64,000 nt of DNA from Planococcus lenghuensis. GTDB lineage: Bacteria; Bacillota; Bacilli; Bacillales_A; Planococcaceae. How positions within the stretch are numbered: position 1 is the stretch's first letter; each line of letters opens with the position of its first letter. Location of the stretch: positions 763,001 through 827,000 of the forward strand of contig NZ_CP019640.1 in assembly GCF_001999905.1 (NCBI RefSeq), given 5' to 3'. The position numbers were made by a program, and so were the translations under genes. This document shows positions 42,156 to 50,960 of the stretch, in pieces. The notes under the pieces are model-generated. The model saw only the letters and a list, made by a program, of their open reading frames with translations, was not told the origin of the DNA and ran no database searches.

Positions 42156-43364
42156 TCAGACTTTGATCGCCATCTGCTGGTGAATATTAAAGCGAAGAAA
42201 GTTTTCGATGGAAAAAGCGGCGACCCCCAAGGCGGCTGAACGGGTAGACCGTTCCGAGAATGCAATTTCAAGGTCGTTCTGCTGAAACCACAGGGCTTGG
42301 TTCTCGACTCTTTTTTTAATCGGACCGGACAGCCATTCTTCGGCAGCTGCCATTCGATTGCCGATCACGACCTGTTTCGGGTTAAACGTATTGATGATGT
42401 TAATGATGCCGATACCCAAATAATCGCCTGTCTGCTCAAACAGGGCTTCCACCTCAGCGTTTCCTTCTGAAGCAAGGGTCATTAGCGTCTGCAAATCAAA
42501 CCCGGCGTTTTCCGGCAATGGGATCCCCAGTTGTTGTGCTTTTGTTATCAAGGCCTGCTCCGAGGCATAAAGCTCCCAGCAACCCTCATTACCGCAGCGG
42601 CATTTTTCTCCATTGGCCTGAATGGTCATGTGGCCCAGCTCGCCTGAAAATCCATTCGACCCGCGGTAAAGGGAACCGTTCAGGATGAGTCCGACCCCGA
42701 TTCCAATGCCTGCACTTACGTAGACAATATTTTCGAAATCCTTGCTGGCACCGAACTTCTTTTCTCCATATGCCCCTGCATTCGCTTCATTTTCAACGGT
42801 GATGGGCAATTGATATTTTTCTTGCAGCGTTGTTTTCAGATCAATGTTCTTCCAGTCCAGGTTCGGTGCAAGCAACAGCAGTCCGTTTTTATCAACAATT
42901 CCCGGCACCCCGATGCCGATCCCGATTATGCCATGCGGGCTGGGGGGTGCTGCAGCCATCAGATAATCGATGGTGGCGAACAGTTTTTCTTCAATGTCTT
43001 CATAAGGAAGCTTACTGAATACCATTGATTTCTCTTCGTATATATTGCCGCTAAGATCGGTGAGGACACCCAGCAGGTAATTAACACCGATATCGATTCC
43101 GATCGAATAGCCTGCTTTCTCATTAAAGAGAAGCATAACGGGCCGTCTGCCGCCGCTCGATTCACCCGGGCCTGATTCACAGATCAAATGATCATCGAGG
43201 AGATCGCTGACGAGGGAAGAGACAGTTCCTTTGTTCAGGCCTGTCTGTGAAGCGACGGAAGCGCGGGAAATGGGCGCATTGTCTTTAATCCTACTCAGCA
43301 CCAGAGACTTATTGCCTTCTTTTACAACGTGATGATTCCACGTTCGCTTTGCTGCGATTTTCAT
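42156..43364 (-). CDS. xylR: XylR, ROK-family xylose repressor
   Basis: 402 residues. N-terminal winged helix (about 18-75: ISRASVASQTGLNKGTVSSLVSDLL) and a C-terminal ROK sugar-kinase-like domain with IGIDIGVNYLLGVLTDLSGN. The zinc site is in GHMTIQANGEKCRCGNEGCWE, followed by the helix at VIGNRMAA. Xylose binding relieves repression of xylose genes. Length and position match Bacillus XylR. It lies between xynB and the xylose ABC importer, on the strand of xynB. Start ATG 43364, with GAAAGAGC upstream. Confidence 0.93.
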   Translation of the reverse strand: MKIAAKRTWNHHVVKEGNKSLVLSRIKDNAPISRASVASQTGLNKGTVSSLVSDLLDDHLICESGPGESSGGRRPVMLLFNEKAGYSIGIDIGVNYLLGVLTDLSGNIYEEKSMVFSKLPYEDIEEKLFATIDYLMAAAPPSPHGIIGIGIGVPGIVDKNGLLLLAPNLDWKNIDLKTTLQEKYQLPITVENEANAGAYGEKKFGASKDFENIVYVSAGIGIGVGLILNGSLYRGSNGFSGELGHMTIQANGEKCRCGNEGCWELYASEQALITKAQQLGIPLPENAGFDLQTLMTLASEGNAEVEALFEQTGDYLGIGIINIINTFNPKQVVIGNRMAAAEEWLSGPIKKRVENQALWFQQNDLEIAFSERSTRSAALGVAAFSIENFLRFNIHQQMAIKV

Positions 43365-43445
43365 TTTGTTCAGCTCTTTCTCTCTTTTTGTTTTATTCTA
43401 GCAGAAAATATTGAAAACAGGGCGGTCGGGAAAATAGAAAATAAA

Positions 43446-43470
43446 ACTTTGTTCAGACACTAGACTAACG
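43446..43470 (+). promoter_or_regulatory. XylR-like operator of the xylose ABC transporter
   Basis: ACTTTGTTC-N7-AGACTAACG, a degenerate form of the xynB operator; it overlaps the -35 (TAGACT, 43461-43466). Confidence 0.5.
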
Positions 43471-43489
43471 ACTTGGCGTTTGCTATAAT
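43461..43489 (+). promoter_or_regulatory. Promoter of the xylose ABC transporter operon
   Basis: TAGACT and TATAAT with a 17-base spacer; transcription would start near 43496, 54 bases before the binding-protein ATG. Confidence 0.6.
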
Positions 43490-43502
43490 GAAAACGCATA
43501 CA
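43489..43502 (+). promoter_or_regulatory. cre-like site at the ABC transporter start of transcription
   Basis: TGAAAACGCATACA matches the CcpA consensus at all fixed positions but one and begins at the last base of the -10 box, a roadblock position. Confidence 0.6.
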
Positions 43503-43549
43503 ACAGTCGGAATATTGTTGTAACACAAAAAAAGGGTGGGGGAAAAATC

Positions 43550-44857
43550 ATGACTAACAAGAAGAAAGCGATTGCACTTCTGGCATCTGCTGCTGCAGCA
43601 TCTTTGGCATTGTCTGCTTGTTCTGGGGAAGAAGAGGAAGGCGCAGCTGTTGCTGAAGAAGGGGAAGATGTCGTCATTGAATTCATGCATCTTTGGCCTG
43701 AAGGCAGCTCAAAAGCGCATTACGACGTTGTAAATGATATTATTGCTGAGTATGAGGAAGCAAACGAAGGTGTGACTGTTGACCTTGAAGTGCTGAGTAA
43801 CGAGCAATACAAAGATAAGCTCCGTGTACTTTCCACTTCCGGTGATCTGCCGGACGTCGGAATGACTTGGGCAGCGGGCTTCCTGACGCCTTATGTGGAT
43901 GGGAATCTGTTTGCGTCACTTGATGATGTGGCAACAGAGCTTGAAGATGAATTTGTACCGGGTACTGTTGACGCATACCGGGTGGATGAGACTGCTTATG
44001 GACTTCCGCTTGAGTTGAATATTGCAACAATCTTCTATAATACAGCGATCTTTGAAGAATATGGAGTTGAACCGCCTGAAACTTATGAGGAATTGCTGGC
44101 TGCAGTTGAAGCTTTCAATGAAGCAGGCGTTCCGCCAATTGCACTCGGAAACAAAGATGCGTGGACAGGTTCTCTCTGGTATATGTATCTGGCTGACCGG
44201 ATTGCAGGACCTGAAGCACTGACACAGGCGATCAGCGGTGAAGGCGACTTCACAGATCCGGCATTTGTTGAAGCGGCAGCGAAGATTCAGGAGCTTGTAG
44301 AAGCCGACGCGTTCGTCAACGGTTTTAACGGCCTTGCGGATGAAGAAGCGAAAAGCATGTTCATGAGCGGTCAGTCACCAATGTACCTGATCGGTTCATG
44401 GGATCTCCCGAACTACACAACAAATGAAGATGTGCCACAGGAATTCCGCGATTCGATCGAATACATGACCTTCCCGCTCGTTGAAGGAGAAGGCGATGCA
44501 AACAGCTTCGTTGGCGGCCCTGGAGTTGGGCTGTTCGTCGCTGAAGAATCAGATGTAAAAGAAGAAGCAAAAGATTTCGTCGCATACTTCATCCAGGAAT
44601 GGGGCGAGCAGGCAGTTGAGCGCGCTGGTGTAATCCCGGCAACAAAAGTGGATGCAGCGTCTCTTGATCTGCCGCAGATGTACATCGATATCCTTGGTGA
44701 ATTGAGCGAAGCAAGCAATATCACATTGTTCGCTGATGTTCAGATGAGCCCTGAAGATGCACAGGTTCACCTTGATTCAATTCAAGCACTCTTCGGTGGA
44801 GAAATTACACCTGAAGAATTTGCGGAAGCACACGCAGAAGCAATTGCACAAGAATAA
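43550..44857 (+). CDS. Sugar ABC transporter substrate-binding lipoprotein
   Basis: 435 residues of the extracellular solute-binding protein family 1. Lipoprotein signal MTNKKKAIALLASAAAASLA followed by LSAC. The mature protein is strongly acidic, as in salt-tolerant relatives. Family features: IEFMHLWPEG near the mature start, DLPDVGMTWAAGF, and GSWDLPNY. Given the neighbours it probably binds xylose or xylo-oligosaccharides. It is the first gene of a three-gene importer; a stem-loop after the gene may raise its level over the permeases. ATG, with AAAGGGTGGGGG upstream. Confidence 0.9.
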   Translation: MTNKKKAIALLASAAAASLALSACSGEEEEGAAVAEEGEDVVIEFMHLWPEGSSKAHYDVVNDIIAEYEEANEGVTVDLEVLSNEQYKDKLRVLSTSGDLPDVGMTWAAGFLTPYVDGNLFASLDDVATELEDEFVPGTVDAYRVDETAYGLPLELNIATIFYNTAIFEEYGVEPPETYEELLAAVEAFNEAGVPPIALGNKDAWTGSLWYMYLADRIAGPEALTQAISGEGDFTDPAFVEAAAKIQELVEADAFVNGFNGLADEEAKSMFMSGQSPMYLIGSWDLPNYTTNEDVPQEFRDSIEYMTFPLVEGEGDANSFVGGPGVGLFVAEESDVKEEAKDFVAYFIQEWGEQAVERAGVIPATKVDAASLDLPQMYIDILGELSEASNITLFADVQMSPEDAQVHLDSIQALFGGEITPEEFAEAHAEAIAQE

Positions 44858-44893
44858 CAACCTGTTGCTTTTTGAAGATACCGATTAGCAAAG

Positions 44894-44930
44894 AAGGGGG
44901 CATATCCTGGAATTCCGGATGGGTCCCCTT
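44894..44930 (+). repeat. Intercistronic stem-loop after the binding-protein gene
   Basis: AAGGGG / CCCCTT with inner ATCC-GGAT pairing, lying between binding-protein and permease genes. Such structures commonly stabilise the upstream message or cause partial termination. Confidence 0.55.
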
Positions 44931-44959
44931 TCACTTTTTCAGATATGGGGTTGACTGCT

Positions 44960-45838
44960 TTGAATAAGGTCATGTCGAATAAATTATTCATAACACTTTA
45001 TATTGCACCGGCACTGCTGCTGGTCATTGTTCTGGTCTTCATTCCTTTACTCCTCTCAGGCTACTACGGCCTCATGGAATGGGATGGCATCGGAGATAGA
45101 ACGTTTATCGGACTGGAGAATTACATTGCTGGTATTCAGGATGCTGACTTCTGGTCGAGTGCCTATCATTCGTTCCTGCTGGCTGTCTTCTCGACATTGA
45201 GCCTTGCCATCTATCTGGCTGTATCATTCATCCTGGCTTCAAAAATCAAGGGTGCGGATCTGCTCCGTAAGATCTATCTCGTTCCGATGCTCTTGTCTTC
45301 CGTAGCAATCGCCCAGCTCTGGGTGAAGATCTATAATCCGACTAACGGAATTCTGAATACGCTGCTCATGAACCTGGGCATCGAACGTCCGCCGGCCTGG
45401 CTGGCAAATCCGGATATCGTCCTGTTTGCGATTTTCATCCCGATTCTTTGGCAGTACGCCGGTTTTTACATCCTGATTTATTATGCAGCGCTGAAGAACA
45501 TTCCGGAATCGCTCATTGAAGCGGCGCGCATTGACGGAGCTTCGCCTATCCAAATCGCTCTGCGGATCAAATTGCCGCTCATCAAGGAAGTTGTCAGTGT
45601 AACGATCGTGCTTGCGATTGTCGGCTCACTCAAATACTTCGACTTGATCTGGGTTATGACAGGCGGCGGACCGAACGGCGCCAGTGAGGTTATGGCATCG
45701 TATATGTACAAATTGGCATTCGTCAGCTATAACTTCGGCTACGGCAGTGCCATCGGTTTCCTGCTTCTGATCATTACATTGATTGCGACATACATTGTCC
45801 GCAAACTGACAGCAACCAGAGACCGAATCGAATATTAA
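44960..45838 (+). CDS. Sugar ABC transporter permease (MalF type)
   Basis: 292 residues, six hydrophobic helices. The cytoplasmic EAA loop, which contacts the ATPase, is IPESLIEAARIDGASPIQIALRIKLPLI (conserved EAA-x3-G-x9-I-x-LP). The start is uncertain: TTG 44960 has GGGG 9 bases upstream, ATG 44945 lacks a site, and ATG 44972 is also possible. Works with the next permease as a heterodimer in the membrane. Confidence 0.85.
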   Translation: MNKVMSNKLFITLYIAPALLLVIVLVFIPLLLSGYYGLMEWDGIGDRTFIGLENYIAGIQDADFWSSAYHSFLLAVFSTLSLAIYLAVSFILASKIKGADLLRKIYLVPMLLSSVAIAQLWVKIYNPTNGILNTLLMNLGIERPPAWLANPDIVLFAIFIPILWQYAGFYILIYYAALKNIPESLIEAARIDGASPIQIALRIKLPLIKEVVSVTIVLAIVGSLKYFDLIWVMTGGGPNGASEVMASYMYKLAFVSYNFGYGSAIGFLLLIITLIATYIVRKLTATRDRIEY

Positions 45839-45853
45839 TAGGGGGAAGCTTTC

Positions 45854-46675
45854 ATGAATCGCATTGGTTATTTTTTGCTGTATGTCTGTCTCGCCGCAGT
45901 CGCGCTGTTTCAGATTTTACCGCTCATCTGGCTGTTCCTGTTCTCGTTAAAAGATAACCGGGAAATTTTTGCGGGATCCCCGTTTGCTTTGCCGGAGCAG
46001 TTCCGGTGGGAGAACTATGCAAAGGTCTGGGATGGCGGTATCGGCGTTTATTTCTTCAATAGTGTCTGGGTTACGGGCGCGGCGATTGTGCTGACCGTCC
46101 TATTCGCCAGCATGGCGACATTCGCTATCACCCGGATGAGATGGAAACTGAGCGGTTTCGTCCTTGGCCTGTTCATGGTCGGATTGATGATTCCGATCCA
46201 CTCCGCACTCATTCCGCTGTACAGCATGTTTGTCAGCGTGAACCTGATCGATAACCCGCTGTCGCTTGTTATCACTTATACAGCTTATAACTTGCCGATC
46301 ACGATGATGGTGCTGCTCGGCTTCTATTACACGCTGCCGCGTGAAGTGGAAGAAGCGGCAGTCATTGATGGCTGTTCGATCAACCGGATGTTCTTTCAGA
46401 TCATCCTGCCGATGACTGCGCCGGTCATGGCGACCGTAGTCGTGATCAATATGATCTACAACTGGAACGAGTACGTGTTCGTGAATACGTTCATCAGTTC
46501 AGAAGAATACAAAACACTTACGGTCGGTATCCAGAACTTCATCGGTCAGTACATGACGGATTGGGGTGCCATCGGGGCGACGCTGATCATCTCTGTGCTG
46601 CCTGTCATCATCGCATTCATCTTCTTCAGCAATAAAGTCGTTGAAGGAATTTCCTCAAGTGCGGTGAAAGGCTGA
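45854..46675 (+). CDS. Sugar ABC transporter permease (MalG type)
   Basis: 273 residues, six hydrophobic helices, with the EAA loop LPREVEEAAVIDGCSINRMFFQIILPMTAP split around EEAAVIDGC. Partner of the upstream permease. The operon has no ATP-binding gene, as in many Firmicute carbohydrate importers served by a shared ATPase of the MsmX type encoded elsewhere. Start ATG 45854, with AGGGGGAAGC upstream. Confidence 0.87.
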   Translation: MNRIGYFLLYVCLAAVALFQILPLIWLFLFSLKDNREIFAGSPFALPEQFRWENYAKVWDGGIGVYFFNSVWVTGAAIVLTVLFASMATFAITRMRWKLSGFVLGLFMVGLMIPIHSALIPLYSMFVSVNLIDNPLSLVITYTAYNLPITMMVLLGFYYTLPREVEEAAVIDGCSINRMFFQIILPMTAPVMATVVVINMIYNWNEYVFVNTFISSEEYKTLTVGIQNFIGQYMTDWGAIGATLIISVLPVIIAFIFFSNKVVEGISSSAVKG

Positions 46676-46684
46676 TCCGACCAA

Positions 46685-46730
46685 AAAAGCTTCACCTGGT
46701 AAGGCTCAATGCCTTCCGGGTGAAGCTTTT
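46685..46730 (+). terminator. Terminator of the xylose ABC transporter operon
   Basis: AAAAGCTTCACC / GGGTGAAGCTTTT with an inner AAGGC-GCCTT stem, 10 bases after the last permease. Confidence 0.85.
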
Positions 46731-46769
46731 ATATTTAGGCTCGAACTATATGAGTTGGATTAAAGATAT

Positions 46770-46898
46770 AGAATATTTGTGAACCGCTTCGGTCGCTCAG
46801 GGCATGGCTTTCACAATGAGCTGAAAAGAGCGTTCGTCTCATTGTTACGCCCGGCCCATGGACGCGCCGGTGCTTAGCAAGCTATAAGTGAATCAGCA
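46770..46898. repeat. Dispersed repeat C, copy 2 (inverted)
   Basis: Reverse-complement copy of the element at 15470-15600, running from the complement of AAATATT to that of GCTGATTCACT. The core CAATGAGACGAACGCTCTTTT and CTCATTGTGAAAGC are identical or nearly so. It occupies most of the gap after the transporter terminator. Confidence 0.75.
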
Positions 46899-47040
46899 AA
46901 ATTTGCTTTTCCACTGGTCTCATTCGCGGACTGCCTTTCCTGCGGGCCCGAAAGTACGACTGGCTGACAGAATGCCAATCTATTAATGAAAAACGATTTA
47001 CTCAGCCTATATAAATTAAGATTGGCTCGTCATTAAGAAA

Positions 47041-47143
47041 TGTACTTGATTTCTTTTTGACAACAAGAGGAGTACCATCATAATTTAAAAAGGTGAAGAG
47101 TGGCGGTAGCTGAACTTGAAACGATTTCTTTTCGTCAAGTACA
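47041..47143. repeat. MITE-like repeat E, short copy
   Basis: About 100 bases bounded by TGTACTTGA and TCAAGTACA. The left part (CTTGATTTCTTTTTGACAACAAG, then AAAAAGGTGAAGA) and right part (GATTTCTT-TCAAGTACAGACTTT) are nearly identical to the ends of the longer copy at 52830-53043, which has about 110 additional bases in the middle. No coding sequence. Confidence 0.65.
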
Positions 47144-47179
47144 GACTTTGGTGAAAAGTCTTATATTCAAACGCATTTC

Positions 47180-47794
47180 TTACGACGCAGCCCGTTCATT
47201 CGCTTTATTGAAGGTGTTCAGGCAAAGCCACATGGTGATGAATGCATAGGAGCTTGCCCCGAATATGAATGCGGTAGCCGGAAACGCACGCATGATGATG
47301 AATAACGGTACGAGGCAAAAGATGATCATGATGCTGGTAAGCGGATTGACGAGCATGAGCAAAAACGCATTTTTGACCACTTGGCTATTCGGGATATCGT
47401 AATGGACAAAAACCGGGAAAAGGTAAAAGAGAAACAGCACCACGAGCAGCATGAAGGCGAACAGTGGAATGTGCGTCCATGCCAGATCACCGCCGGCTGC
47501 CTGGATATACAGAACATCGAGTCCGATCAGAACAAGCATCAGCCAGACGAATAAGCCGAGCAGATTGCTTTTGATGAATTCCTGTCGGTAATAACGCCAG
47601 AATGTAGCAAACACGGGCATGCCGGCGTTGCCTTTCAGCCATTGCCGGATGACTGCGAAGAGAGCCGCTGTAGCAGGGAAGACGCCCAGCACAACAGCGC
47701 CCAGCAGGGAAAATGCAATCCATAACACATTCAAAAAAGCGAATTTGGCTATCCAGTCTACGACATTATAGAGAAAACTGCTGGTTGAATTCAT
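47180..47794 (-). CDS. YesL family (DUF624) membrane protein
   Basis: 204 residues with five or six hydrophobic helices; the N-terminal FAFLNVLWIAFSLLGAVVLGVFPATAALFAV is the DUF624 signature, split here at FPATAALFAV. YesL proteins accompany carbohydrate operons in Bacillus, often beside binding-protein-dependent importers; their function is unknown, and possible roles are transporter accessory or regulatory. The start ATG 47794 is preferred over an upstream frame extension to 47836. It is convergent with the ABC operon and divergent from xylA, within the xylose gene region. Confidence 0.8.
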   Translation of the reverse strand: MNSTSSFLYNVVDWIAKFAFLNVLWIAFSLLGAVVLGVFPATAALFAVIRQWLKGNAGMPVFATFWRYYRQEFIKSNLLGLFVWLMLVLIGLDVLYIQAAGGDLAWTHIPLFAFMLLVVLFLFYLFPVFVHYDIPNSQVVKNAFLLMLVNPLTSIMIIFCLVPLFIIMRAFPATAFIFGASSYAFITMWLCLNTFNKANERAAS

Positions 47795-47892
47795 GGAAAC
47801 CCGCCTTATTATTAATTCTGACTTCAATGAAGTCATTTAACAGCATACACCATTTTCTGCAACTTAGGGCAACAAAGAAAAGATGTTGGAAA

Positions 47893-47921
47893 ACTTTGTT
47901 TAGTTGATGGACAAACTAGTG
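47893..47921 (+). promoter_or_regulatory. XylR-like operator upstream of xylA
   Basis: AACTTTGTTT and AAACTAG with an 11-base spacing, four longer than in the xynB site; TAGTT-N8-AACTA inside is an alternative dyad. It ends 10 bases before the -10 box. Confidence 0.5.
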
Positions 47922-47930
47922 TGGGATTGC

Positions 47931-47955
47931 TATAATCAAAATGAAAGCCTTTACA
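47931..47955 (+). promoter_or_regulatory. xylA -10 box and cre-like site
   Basis: TATAAT at 47931-47936 followed by TGAAAGCCTTTACA at 47942-47955, which fits the CcpA consensus except one central base and covers the predicted start of transcription. Confidence 0.6.
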
Positions 47956-48017
47956 TATTGCGGTAGAGGCTGGTACATATCCAAATCGGTTCATTAAACC
48001 ATCCAGGAGGCAAAAAA

Positions 48018-49340
48018 ATGACTTATTTCACGAACGTGGACAAGATTAAATTCGAAGGTGCTTCTTCAAAAAATCCATTTGCATTCAAATTCTATAATCC
48101 CGAAGAGAAAGTCGGAGGCAAGACAATGGAGGAAATCCTCCGTTATGCCGTCTCTTACTGGCATACATTTACAATGGATGGATCAGATCCGTTCGGTGCC
48201 GGCAGCATGCAGCGTCCATGGGACCAGTATTCCGGTCTTGACCTGGCGAAAGCCCGCGTCGAAGCTTCATTTGAATTCTATAATAAGATCGGTGTTCCGT
48301 TTTTCTGTTTCCATGATATCGATATTGCGCCTGAAGGCGATAATCTGAGAGAAACCAATAAAAACCTTGATACAATTGTCAGCCTGATCCAGGATCACAT
48401 GAAAGACAGCAAAGCCAAATTGCTGTGGAACACAGCGAATAACTTTACCCATCCGCGTTTTGTGCACGGCGCTGCGACTTCAAGCAACGCAGACGTCTAT
48501 GCATATGCCGCTGCAAAAGTGAAAAAGGGCCTTGAAATCGGCAAAGAACTTGGCGCACAGAATTATGTGTTCTGGGGCGGCCGCGAAGGGTACGATTCCT
48601 TGCTGAACACGAATATGAAACTGGAACTCGATAACCTTGCGCGTTTTTATCAGATGGCAATCGATTACGCACAGGAAATCGGTTTTGATGCCCAGTTCCT
48701 GATCGAACCGAAACCGAAAGAGCCGACAACGCATCAATATGACTACGACGTGGCAACAGCACACGCGTTCCTGCAGAACTACGGACTGGAAAAGCATTTC
48801 AAATTCAATATCGAAGCGAACCATGCAACGCTTGCAGGCCATACGTTCGAGCACGAACTGCATTATGCGCGCATCAATAACATGCTCGGTTCGGTGGATG
48901 CCAACCAAGGCGATCCGCTTCTCGGTTGGGACACAGATGAATTCCCGACTGATCTATGGTCAACGACACTTGCGATGTATGAAATCCTGCAGAACGGCGG
49001 ATTGGGAAGAGGCGGCCTGAACTTTGACGCGAAAGTCCGGAGAGCATCATTCAAACCGGAAGATTTGTTCCACGCCCATATTGCCGGGATGGATGCATTC
49101 GCAGTCGGCCTCCGCGTTGCCCAGAGCCTGATTGATGATAACGTACTGGAAAACATTCTTGATAAGCGCTATGAAACATATACGACAGGCATCGGTCTTG
49201 AAATCGCGCAAGGCAAAACGGACTTCCATAAACTTGAGGAATACGCACTTGGCCTTGGTAATATCCAACAGGAATCCGGCCATCTTGAACTGATCAAAGC
49301 AACGATCAACCAGTATTTGCTGCAGGCGTTCGCAAAGTAA
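48018..49340 (+). CDS. xylA: Xylose isomerase
   Basis: 440 residues. Converts D-xylose to D-xylulose, a homotetrameric TIM barrel needing two divalent metals. Motifs: catalytic His in [13 protein letters not shown] (about 101), the WGGREGY block (about 188), metal ligands in [18 protein letters not shown] and in [17 protein letters not shown], and DTDEFPTD near 310. Length and motifs match the class II enzymes of Bacillus. Start ATG 48018, with AGGAGG upstream. First gene of the xylAB unit, behind XylR-like and cre-like sites. Confidence 0.97.
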   Translation: MTYFTNVDKIKFEGASSKNPFAFKFYNPEEKVGGKTMEEILRYAVSYWHTFTMDGSDPFGAGSMQRPWDQYSGLDLAKARVEASFEFYNKIGVPFFCFHDIDIAPEGDNLRETNKNLDTIVSLIQDHMKDSKAKLLWNTANNFTHPRFVHGAATSSNADVYAYAAAKVKKGLEIGKELGAQNYVFWGGREGYDSLLNTNMKLELDNLARFYQMAIDYAQEIGFDAQFLIEPKPKEPTTHQYDYDVATAHAFLQNYGLEKHFKFNIEANHATLAGHTFEHELHYARINNMLGSVDANQGDPLLGWDTDEFPTDLWSTTLAMYEILQNGGLGRGGLNFDAKVRRASFKPEDLFHAHIAGMDAFAVGLRVAQSLIDDNVLENILDKRYETYTTGIGLEIAQGKTDFHKLEEYALGLGNIQQESGHLELIKATINQYLLQAFAK

Positions 49341-49372
49341 GCGTTTGTGCTGAAGCCGAAGGAGCGGTCACG

Positions 49373-50872
49373 ATGAAGTATGTAATTGGAGTGGATCTGG
49401 GAACGAGCGCAGTTAAACTGCTGCTCGTGGACCGGGAAGGAAAGACAGTAGGCAGCGTGTCGAAATCATACCCGCTGATTCATGAGAAAACCGGCTACAG
49501 TGAGCAGGATCCGGCGCAGTGGGTGGAACAAACCACGGCCGGTCTGCTTGACCTTCTGAAAGAATTCGATGGCAAAACGGAAGATATCGAAGGCATCAGT
49601 TTTTCCGGACAGATGCACGGGCTCGTGCTGCTGGATGACCATAATGAAGTGTTGCGGCCTGCAATTTTATGGAATGATACCCGCACGACAGCTCAATGCC
49701 GCCGCATTGTGGATACAATCGGTCAGGAACGGCTGCTCGCAATTACCAAGAATCCGGCGCTTGAAGGATTTACCTTGCCGAAAATCCTGTGGGTACAGGA
49801 GCATGAGCCGGAAATTTTTAAGCAAGCGAAAACATTCGTGCTGCCAAAAGATTATTTGCGCTATAAGCTGACCGGCAATCTTCATATGGATTACTCCGAT
49901 GCGGCCGGCACGCTGCTGTTGGATATTGCATCAAAGCGATGGAGCAACGATATATGTGAGGCGTTCGACATCAATCCGGATCTTTGCCCACCGCTTGTGG
50001 CATCCTATGAAGAGACAGGTACAGTCACGCCGGAATTCGCATTGGCTTCCGGTCTGCCGGAATCGGTACGCGTATTCGCCGGAGGGGCAGATAACGCATG
50101 CGGTGCAGTCGGAGCCGGAATTCTGGAAGAAGGTAAGACGCTGTGCAGCATCGGCACGTCCGGTGTTGTGCTATCCTATGAAGGAAGCGCCAATAAAGAT
50201 TTTGAAGGCAAAGTTCATTATTTTAATCATGCGGCACCGGATGCCTATTACACGATGGGTGTAACACTCGCCGCTGGATACAGCCTTACATGGTTTAAAA
50301 ATGTGTTTGCTGCTGATGAATCCTTTGATGAACTTCTGGTAGACATTCATTCGGTTCCTGCAGGTTCCGGCGGATTGCTGTTCACGCCATATGTTGTCGG
50401 GGAACGGACGCCGCATGCGGATGCGGCCATCCGGGCCAGTTTCATCGGTATGGACAGTTCGCATGAACGGAAGCATTTTGCCCGGGCGGTGCTGGAAGGC
50501 ATTACATTTTCGCTCAATGAATCCATCGCCATTTTCCGCGAGCAGGGCAAACGCATTGATACCATCGTGTCGATTGGCGGCGGAGCGCAAAATGAAGAAT
50601 GGCTTCAGATGCAGGCGGATATCTTCAATGCGGATATCGTCCGCATGAACAGTGAACAAGGACCGGGAATGGGTGCAGCCATGCTTGCGGCGTATGGCTG
50701 CGGCTGGTTCGATTCGTTGACTGAATGTGCGGAAGCGTTTTTGAAAGAAGATAAACGGTTCCGGCCGGACGAAAAGAATGCCGCTGTCTACAGCGAGCTG
50801 TTTGAGGTCTATCAGGACGTCTATGGACAGACAAGAACACTGAATGACAGACTGGCTGGGTTCCGCAAGTAA
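49373..50872 (+). CDS. xylB: Xylulokinase
   Basis: 499 residues. Phosphorylates D-xylulose to xylulose 5-phosphate, feeding the pentose phosphate pathway. FGGY kinase features: the N-terminal phosphate-binding IGVDLGTSAVKLLLVD, the substrate loop SGQMHGLVLLD (about 80-90), catalytic Asp in GGADNACGAVGAG (about 238), and the C-terminal GGGAQNEEWLQMQADIF. It starts 32 bases after xylA, with GAAGGAGCGGTC upstream, so the two are cotranscribed. Confidence 0.96.
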   Translation: MKYVIGVDLGTSAVKLLLVDREGKTVGSVSKSYPLIHEKTGYSEQDPAQWVEQTTAGLLDLLKEFDGKTEDIEGISFSGQMHGLVLLDDHNEVLRPAILWNDTRTTAQCRRIVDTIGQERLLAITKNPALEGFTLPKILWVQEHEPEIFKQAKTFVLPKDYLRYKLTGNLHMDYSDAAGTLLLDIASKRWSNDICEAFDINPDLCPPLVASYEETGTVTPEFALASGLPESVRVFAGGADNACGAVGAGILEEGKTLCSIGTSGVVLSYEGSANKDFEGKVHYFNHAAPDAYYTMGVTLAAGYSLTWFKNVFAADESFDELLVDIHSVPAGSGGLLFTPYVVGERTPHADAAIRASFIGMDSSHERKHFARAVLEGITFSLNESIAIFREQGKRIDTIVSIGGGAQNEEWLQMQADIFNADIVRMNSEQGPGMGAAMLAAYGCGWFDSLTECAEAFLKEDKRFRPDEKNAAVYSELFEVYQDVYGQTRTLNDRLAGFRK

Positions 50873-50882
50873 CCATATTAGC

Positions 50883-50912
50883 AAGAGCCCTGACTGACCG
50901 GTTAGGGCTCTT
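50883..50912 (+). terminator. Hairpin after xylB
   Basis: AAGAGCCCT / AGGGCTCTT around a 12-base loop; the T-run is poor, so termination may be partial and the next gene may be read through. Confidence 0.5.
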
Positions 50913-50960
50913 CAGCATTCGGACCGGGTTTTTGGAATAATAGATGAAGGAGCGGATAGG

